DNA from: Pseudoflavonifractor_A sp022772585
GTDB lineage: Bacteria > Bacillota > Clostridia > Oscillospirales > Oscillospiraceae
Direction of reading: 5' to 3'
DNA: 64,000 nt
Assembly (NCBI RefSeq): GCF_052065415.1
Contig: NZ_JBQHUB010000009.1
Location: 1-64,000, forward strand
This document shows positions 58,972 through 64,000 of this stretch, in pieces. The notes beneath the pieces were generated by a model. That model was not told the DNA's origin. It did no database searches and saw only the letters and a program-made list of their open reading frames with translations. Both the position numbers and the translations under genes were made by a program. The first letter of the stretch is position 1. Every line of letters begins with the position of its first letter.

Positions 58972-60119
58972 TACTGATCGCCTCCTTTCCCGGCATCTCC
59001 GGCCGCCGGTGTTTTGGTCCGCTCTTCCTTCTTCGCTGCGTGCGCGTCCATGAAGTTCTTGATAAACAGCACGAAACCGCACAGGTAGATAATGAGCGCG
59101 GAGATCAGATCGGCAATCTGCGCGGAATACATGGTCTTATCCACATACGCGCCGCCGTTGGTGATATGCTGGATGAAATAGGAGGAAAAGATCGCCGCGA
59201 TGGGGTTGAGTCCGCCCAGGAAGGCAGCGGCAATGCCGTTGAAGCCCATGGCGGGCACCGAGGACTGGGTGCACTGCCACTGCTCGAAGCCGGTGAGGAA
59301 GAACAGGGCCGCACCCATGCCGGCCAGACCGCCGGCAATGGCCATGGTGAGGATGATATTGTTCTTCTCCTTCATACCGCAGTACTTGGCGGCGAAGCGG
59401 TTGTAGCCGGTGGCTTTGAGCTCATAGCCCAGCCTGGTCTTTTCCAGCACCACCCACACCAGAATGGCCACCAGGATGGCCAGCGGGATGGCAATGGTCA
59501 CGTACTGGTTCTTGGTGAAAAACTGGTCCAGCCCGGCGTTGGGCAGGATGGCGCTCTTGTTGGTGCTGGCCAAGGTCATGGTATAGGGGCTGGCCGTCTC
59601 CTTCACCTGGGTGAGCAGCATGTTCACGGCATACAGGCTGATCCAGTTGAGCATGATGCAGGAGATGACCTCGTTGACATTGCAGTAGGCCTTGAGCACG
59701 CCGGAGATGCAGCCCAGCAGGGCGCCGGCCACAATGGCCGCGACGAGGCACACATACCAGGGCATATTCAGGGCCAGGGCGCAGTACAGGCTGGCGCCGG
59801 CACCCACCACATACTGGCCCGCCGCGCCGATATTGAACAGGCCCACCTTATAGGCAAACAGGATGGACAGGGAACACATCAGCAGAGGCGCCGTCTTGAC
59901 CAGGGTATTGCCCAGATATTTCAGCTGGGCGGGACGGCTGGGGTAGGTAAGGAAGTTCTTGACAATGGTAGTGATAGCCTCCCATGCGCCGGCGGGATTG
60001 ATGATCAGCAGCACCACATAGCCGATGAGCAGTCCCATCAGGATACACAGCAGGGATGCCACCAGAGACTGCACGCTTTTGTTTTTCCAGAGGGAGCGGG
60101 CCCTCTTTTCCTGTTTCAT
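58971..60119 (-). CDS. nupP: Nucleoside ABC transporter permease (NupP-like)
   Basis: A 382-aa BPD_transp_2 permease and the larger partner of NupQ, with a cytoplasmic N-terminus and about ten helices. It shows KVGLFNIGAAGQYVVGAGAS and YELKATGYNRFAAKYCGMKE (ATPase-contact loop). It lies 3 bp after nupO and overlaps the nupQ start by one base. The assignment follows the NupOPQ gene order and the BMP lipoprotein gene upstream. Confidence 0.9.
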   Translation of the reverse strand: MKQEKRARSLWKNKSVQSLVASLLCILMGLLIGYVVLLIINPAGAWEAITTIVKNFLTYPSRPAQLKYLGNTLVKTAPLLMCSLSILFAYKVGLFNIGAAGQYVVGAGASLYCALALNMPWYVCLVAAIVAGALLGCISGVLKAYCNVNEVISCIMLNWISLYAVNMLLTQVKETASPYTMTLASTNKSAILPNAGLDQFFTKNQYVTIAIPLAILVAILVWVVLEKTRLGYELKATGYNRFAAKYCGMKEKNNIILTMAIAGGLAGMGAALFFLTGFEQWQCTQSSVPAMGFNGIAAAFLGGLNPIAAIFSSYFIQHITNGGAYVDKTMYSAQIADLISALIIYLCGFVLFIKNFMDAHAAKKEERTKTPAAGDAGKGGDQ

Positions 60120-60122
60120 CTC

Positions 60123-61655
60123 TTACTTTCCCTCCCTCTTGGCGCCGGCCATATAGAGGCCCAGTTCCTCCACGGTAGTGGTCTTGGGATCCAGTTCGCC
60201 CACGATCTCTCCCTCGTACATCACCAGGATGCGGTCGGACAGGCTCATGACCTCGTCCAGCTCCAGAGAGACCAGCAGCACTGCCTTGCCCGCGTCCCGC
60301 TGGGCCACGATCTGGCCGTGGATATACTCGATGGCGCCCACATCCAGACCGCGGGTGGGCTGCACGGCGATGAGCAGCTCCGGATCCTTGTCGATCTCAC
60401 GGGCGATGATGGCCTTCTGCTGGTTGCCGCCCGACATGCTGCGGGCCATGGTGACGGGGCCCTGTCCGGAGCGCACGTCATACTGTTCGATGAGCCGCTG
60501 GGCATAGTCCCGGATGGCCTTGCGCTTGAGGAAGCCGCCGCCCACGAACTCAGACTCGAAATACCGCTGGAGCACCAGGTTATCTTCCAGCGAGTAATCC
60601 AGCACCAGGCCGTACTTGTGCCGGTCCTCCGGGATATGGCTCATACCCAGGACGGAACGGCGGCGGATGGGCACATGGGTGATATCCTGCCCCTTTAATG
60701 TGATGGTACCGCCCTCCAGCGGCTCGATGCCGGTAAGGCCGTAGACCAGCTCGCTCTGTCCGTTGCCATCAATGCCGGCGATACAGACGATCTCGCCCGC
60801 CCGGCACTGGAAGGATACATGCTTGACCGCGTTGTTCTTGTGGATCTTGGAGGCCACAGTCAGGTCCTTCACCTCCAGCACAGTCTCGCCGGGGGTACAG
60901 GGCTCTTTATGGACCTGGAATTCCACATCCCGGCCCACCATCATGCGGGAAAGCTCTTCCTTCGTGGTGCCCGCCACGTCCACGGTACCGATATACTTGC
61001 CCTTGCGCAGCACGCTGCACCGGTCGGCCACTGCCATGATCTCGTTGAGCTTGTGGGTGATGAAGAGGATGCTCTTGCCCTCGGCCTTCAGCCCCCGCAT
61101 AATGTCCATCAGCTCTTCGATCTCCTGGGGCGTCAGGACGGCGGTGGGCTCGTCAAAGATCAGGATCTCATTATCCCGGTAGAGCATCTTCAGGATCTCA
61201 GTACGCTGCTGCATGCCCACGGAGATATCCTCCACCATGGCGTCCGGGTCCACCTTCAGGCCGTACTTTTCAGAGAGCTCCACCACCTTTTTCCGGGCCT
61301 CATCCTTCTGCAGGAAAGGCCCCCTGGTGGGCTCCACACCCAGAATGATATTGTCCAGAACGGAGAATACCTCCACCAGCTTGAAGTGCTGGTGGACCAT
61401 GCCGATGCCCAGATCGTTGGCGTCGTTGGGATCCTTGATCTGGACCACCTTTCCGTCTTTCTTGATGGTGCCCTCCTCCGGCTGATACAGGCCGAAGAGT
61501 ACGCTCATCAGCGTGGACTTGCCGGCGCCGTTCTCGCCCAGCAGGGCATGAATCTCCCCCCGCCGGAGCTGCAGCGTGATATTGTCGTTGGCGATGATGC
61601 CGGGAAATCTCTTGGTGATATTCAGCATCTCAATGGCGTATGGTTGTTGTTCCAA
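60123..61655 (-). CDS. nupO: Nucleoside ABC transporter ATP-binding protein (NupO-like)
   Basis: A 510-aa double ATPase like those of sugar and nucleoside importers. The first half has Walker A GENGAGKST and signature VGMQQRTEI, with Walker B EILIFDEPTAVLTP. The second has the degenerate site GIDGNGQSELV and signature SGGNQQKAIIA. The start is TTG 61655, supported by GGGGGAGG 9-10 nt upstream. It couples ATP hydrolysis to NupP-NupQ. A hairpin lies between it and nupN, so the transporter core may be expressed less than the binding protein. Confidence 0.92.
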   Translation of the reverse strand: MEQQPYAIEMLNITKRFPGIIANDNITLQLRRGEIHALLGENGAGKSTLMSVLFGLYQPEEGTIKKDGKVVQIKDPNDANDLGIGMVHQHFKLVEVFSVLDNIILGVEPTRGPFLQKDEARKKVVELSEKYGLKVDPDAMVEDISVGMQQRTEILKMLYRDNEILIFDEPTAVLTPQEIEELMDIMRGLKAEGKSILFITHKLNEIMAVADRCSVLRKGKYIGTVDVAGTTKEELSRMMVGRDVEFQVHKEPCTPGETVLEVKDLTVASKIHKNNAVKHVSFQCRAGEIVCIAGIDGNGQSELVYGLTGIEPLEGGTITLKGQDITHVPIRRRSVLGMSHIPEDRHKYGLVLDYSLEDNLVLQRYFESEFVGGGFLKRKAIRDYAQRLIEQYDVRSGQGPVTMARSMSGGNQQKAIIAREIDKDPELLIAVQPTRGLDVGAIEYIHGQIVAQRDAGKAVLLVSLELDEVMSLSDRILVMYEGEIVGELDPKTTTVEELGLYMAGAKREGK

Positions 61656-61760
61656 GCCTGACGACCTCCCCCTCGTTATCTTCCACTATGGGTCTTGTCT
61701 TTATTGTACTATATTTTGTTGCATATTTCAAAACAAAAATTATTTTTCTGGAACGAAAGG

Positions 61761-61796
61761 AAAAAAGCGGACGGGAGGGTTCCCGTCCGCTTTTTA
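61761..61796 (-). terminator. Terminator/attenuator between nupN and nupO
   Basis: AAAAAAGCGGACGGGA pairs with TCCCGTCCGCTTTTT. On the minus strand it lies after nupN and ahead of nupO. Partial readthrough would give more binding protein than transporter, a common arrangement. Confidence 0.85.
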
Positions 61797-61813
61797 TGCT
61801 GTTTTCAGGCTGT

Positions 61814-62998
61814 TTACTTGATGTTGCCCAGGTCGTTGACCGTGATGGACACGGAAGGCATGGCGGAAATGTCGTTGGAGACAGTGATCTTGCCGTCGAA
61901 CATATCCTTCACCAGGGCCTTGTAGTCATCCTGGCTGAAGCCGTCGCCCCACTGGGTTGTCTCCATGGGGATCTGGACGTAGTTGACGGTGGGATCGTCG
62001 CCGCTCACCAGGCCCAGGGTATCGATCTTGCCGCCGTACTCGGAGAACTTGCCGTCTACGACCTCGCCCAGCATATGCTCGACGGTGGGCGCCAGGCCCT
62101 TCATAGCGGAGGTGATGGTCATGCCCGCGCCGTAGCCGCCGTCGATGATGCCGGCCTGATCCACGTCAACGCCGATGACCTTACCGCCGTCGACCTTGGC
62201 AGCAGCCTCAGCAGCGGAGGTGTAGATGCCGCCGCCGCAGGCGAACACGGCCTGAACGCCCAGGGTCTGATACCAGTTGTCCATAGCGGCGGTGATGTCG
62301 GCGTCGCCGAAGAACTGGTTGCCGTAGGCATACTCGACGGTCACGCTGGCGCCGGTATCGGCGGCAGCGGCGTCAGCGCCCTGCACGAAGCCGTAGCCAT
62401 AGCGGACAACGGCGGGAACGGCCATGCCGCCCAGGAAGCCCAGGTGATCATAGCCCAGCTTCACAGCGGCGTAGCCGGCCATGTAGCCGCACAGCTCTTC
62501 CTGATACACAGCGCAGTAGACGTTGGCGGGCAGGGTGTAGCCGCCCAGGTCGCCCTCGCCCACGTCCAGAGCGATGAAGGTCACGTCGGGATAGACATCA
62601 GCAGTCTGGGTGATGGTCTCGCCGAAGGCATAGCCGGGCATCACGATGACGTTGAAGCCGTCGGCAATGGCCTTGTCGACCATGGCCACACGCTCGGCGG
62701 TGGAGTCACCGGCGGGCTTGTAATAGCTGAAGGGGATGGAATCGCCGCAGAAAGCCTTGCAGGCCTCATAGGTGGTCTGGTTGAAGGACTGGTCGGTGAT
62801 ATCGCCGTAGTCGGTGATCATAGCCACCTTGTAATCGCCGGCGGGCTCCACGGGAGTGGAAGCGGCGGGGGCGGAGGCGGCGGGAGCGGAGGCCTCGGGG
62901 GCCTTGCTGGGCTGAGTGGCGGTCCCGCCGCAGGCGGCCAGGGAACCGACCATGGCCAGAGACAGTACCAGAGCGGCGATCTTATTGAACTTCTTCAA
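61814..62998 (-). CDS. nupN: BMP-family nucleoside-binding lipoprotein (NupN-like)
   Basis: A 394-aa solute-binding lipoprotein. Residues 1-22 are a signal peptide with lipobox SLAAC (lipid-modified C23). A low-complexity Ala/Ser/Pro linker to ~residue 52 follows, then the PnrA/BMP fold (KVAMITDYGDITDQSFNQTT, VIGVDVDQAGI, GLAPTVEHML). It is anchored on the outer face of the membrane and delivers purine nucleosides to NupOPQ. The upstream promoter and a GGAAGG site support ATG 62998. Ligand choice is by family. Confidence 0.93.
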   Translation of the reverse strand: MKKFNKIAALVLSLAMVGSLAACGGTATQPSKAPEASAPAASAPAASTPVEPAGDYKVAMITDYGDITDQSFNQTTYEACKAFCGDSIPFSYYKPAGDSTAERVAMVDKAIADGFNVIVMPGYAFGETITQTADVYPDVTFIALDVGEGDLGGYTLPANVYCAVYQEELCGYMAGYAAVKLGYDHLGFLGGMAVPAVVRYGYGFVQGADAAAADTGASVTVEYAYGNQFFGDADITAAMDNWYQTLGVQAVFACGGGIYTSAAEAAAKVDGGKVIGVDVDQAGIIDGGYGAGMTITSAMKGLAPTVEHMLGEVVDGKFSEYGGKIDTLGLVSGDDPTVNYVQIPMETTQWGDGFSQDDYKALVKDMFDGKITVSNDISAMPSVSITVNDLGNIK

Positions 62999-63079
62999 TG
63001 TAATCTACCTTCCTTTCATTAAGTACGCGGCCCGGCACGCCATGCGCTGCCGCACGGGCTGAGGCCGGGACACGGGAAT

Positions 63080-63108
63080 ATTATACAACATGCATATTCA
63101 AAGAGCAA
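63080..63108 (-). promoter_or_regulatory. Promoter of nupN
   Basis: On the minus strand TTGCTC, a 17-bp spacer and TATAAT, 82 bp before the nupN start. Confidence 0.7.
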
Positions 63109-63158
63109 CCGCATTTTTGCCTTTTCCCAAAAAACTTTTACAGAAATGTTAAATAAGT

Positions 63159-63196
63159 AATGAGGACTCCCCCTTTCTGCCGGGAAAGTCCTCATT
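63159..63196 (-). terminator. Terminator-like hairpin after deoC
   Basis: AATGAGGACT pairs with AGTCCTCATT around an 18-nt loop, 35 bp past the deoC stop. The T-run is weak (TACTTATTT). Confidence 0.55.
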
Positions 63197-63231
63197 TGAC
63201 TTTAAATCCTTGCTGTCAACTGTGCACCGGA

Positions 63232-63879
63232 TCAGGCCTTGGCCGGCTTCACCAGGGCGCTGGCACCGATGCGGCTGGCTCCCGCGTCGATCATGGCCTG
63301 GGCCTCCTCAAAGGAGTGGATCCCGCCGGCAGCCTTGATCTTCACATCGGGTCCGATATGGGCCTTGAAAAGCGCCACGTCGGCCACGGTGGCGCCGCCG
63401 GTGGAGAAACCGGTGGAGGTCTTGATATACTCGGCCCCGGCCTCGGTGACCAGCTCGCACATGCGGATCTTCTCCTCCTCGGTCAGCAGGCAGGCCTCCA
63501 CGATGACCTTCAGGATGCGGCCCTTGCAGCTGGCCTTGATGGCCTTCATTTCCTCCAGCAGATCGTCCCAGCGTTTGTCCTTCACCCAGCCCACGTTGAT
63601 GACCATATCGATCTCGTCAGCGCCGCCGCGGATGGCGTCCTCAGTCTCAAAGACCTTGACCGCGGTGGTGGAGTAACCGTTGGGGAAACCGATGACGGTG
63701 CAGATCTTCAACTCATTGCCCACGTAGTCGGCCGCCTGCTTCACGTAGGAAGCCGGGATGCAGACCGACGCGCAGTGATAAGCCATGCCGTCGTCACAGA
63801 TGGTCTTGATCTGCTCCCAGGTGGCGTCCTGTTTGAGCAAGGTATGGTCGCACATGGCCAGGATGTCCTTGATCTCCAT
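63232..63879 (-). CDS. deoC: Deoxyribose-phosphate aldolase
   Basis: A 215-aa class I aldolase splitting deoxyribose-5-phosphate into acetaldehyde and glyceraldehyde-3-phosphate. It shows CDHTLLKQDAT at the start, VCIPASYV, GFPNGYSTTAVKVFE, DEIDMVINVG, LKVIVEACLL (active-site Lys) and IKTSTGFSTGGATVADV (Schiff-base Lys in KTSTGF). The start is ATG 63879 rather than 63888, since AAAGG is about 11 nt away from the first and only 2 nt from the second. With deoD it completes deoxynucleoside catabolism. Confidence 0.94.
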   Translation of the reverse strand: MEIKDILAMCDHTLLKQDATWEQIKTICDDGMAYHCASVCIPASYVKQAADYVGNELKICTVIGFPNGYSTTAVKVFETEDAIRGGADEIDMVINVGWVKDKRWDDLLEEMKAIKASCKGRILKVIVEACLLTEEEKIRMCELVTEAGAEYIKTSTGFSTGGATVADVALFKAHIGPDVKIKAAGGIHSFEEAQAMIDAGASRIGASALVKPAKA

Positions 63880-63924
63880 ATCGCTCATATCCTTTCTGCA
63901 TAAAAGATTCCGTGATACATACCC

Positions 63925-63953
63925 ACTATATCGTCTCTCTTTGCAAAAGTCAA
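63925..63953 (-). promoter_or_regulatory. Promoter of deoC
   Basis: On the minus strand TTGACT, a 17-bp spacer and TATAGT, about 46 bp before the deoC start. The remaining bases to 64000 show no further gene. Confidence 0.7.
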
Positions 63954-64000
63954 TGCAAACCGCGCTTCCTTTGGCAGGGATCATTTCACCCGGATCAGCT

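Overview
The window is a GC-rich chromosomal segment that looks like a gut Bacillota of the Oscillospirales type (Flavonifractor/Intestinimonas-like). This is inferred from the gene families (ThrE split exporter, BMP/Nup nucleoside transporter, YcbB-type response regulator, TmcAL, LeuA under a T-box), strong AGGAGG ribosome binding sites, frequent GTG/TTG starts and intrinsic terminators at most gene ends. No rRNA or marker gene is present, so the species cannot be named.

Layout. 0.1-4.4 kb: murC, a two-gene threonine/serine exporter and rpoN (sigma-54). 4.4-6.2 kb: a small accessory segment with a 67-bp tandem repeat, a 42-bp direct repeat on each side, an unknown RHH-like gene, a long hairpin and a small HNH nuclease gene. 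6.2-15.3 kb: an O-antigen-ligase/glycosyltransferase pair, deoD with a FAD oxidoreductase, malic enzyme, and an arsR-G3E GTPase-thioredoxin-rRNA/tRNA methyltransferase operon with a clear promoter and operator. 15.3-19.7 kb: a leftward run of accessory genes (ICMT-like methyltransferase, DUF3795, DUF5655, AraC regulator plus ABC-2 exporter).

19.7-35.3 kb is a defence island. It holds a complete type I-C CRISPR-Cas operon (cas3-cas5c-cas8c-cas7c-cas4-cas1-cas2, with an internal cas11c start inside cas8c), a leader and an array of 71 repeats and 70 spacers. Beyond the array lie degraded mobile-element genes (truncated CDS, small HTH gene, XRE regulator), ending at a tRNA-Ser(CGA) gene. One spacer partially matches the HNH segment at 5.9 kb, linking the two accessory regions.

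35.4-64 kb is ordinary core metabolism: xpt, a sirtuin, ackA divergent from tmcAL, a PTS-type IIC membrane protein next to a GlnK/GlnL-like two-component system, a rhomboid-like zinc-ribbon membrane protein, a pyruvyltransferase/FrhB fusion, T-box controlled leuA, a PHP phosphatase, an S41 protease with SLH repeats, pepT, a lipase-like hydrolase, a copper-chaperone-like gene behind a CsoR-like operator, an 8-oxoguanine-deaminase-like amidohydrolase, a MATE pump, the nupNOPQ nucleoside importer and deoC.

A recurring theme is nucleoside and purine salvage: import (nupNOPQ), phosphorolysis (deoD), pentose breakdown (deoC), base recovery (xpt) and purine deamination (the amidohydrolase), held in separate operons. 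The most interesting non-routine material is the CRISPR island with its internal cas11 start, and the repeat-flanked HNH/hairpin segment that may be a small mobile element of a kind the array has sampled.
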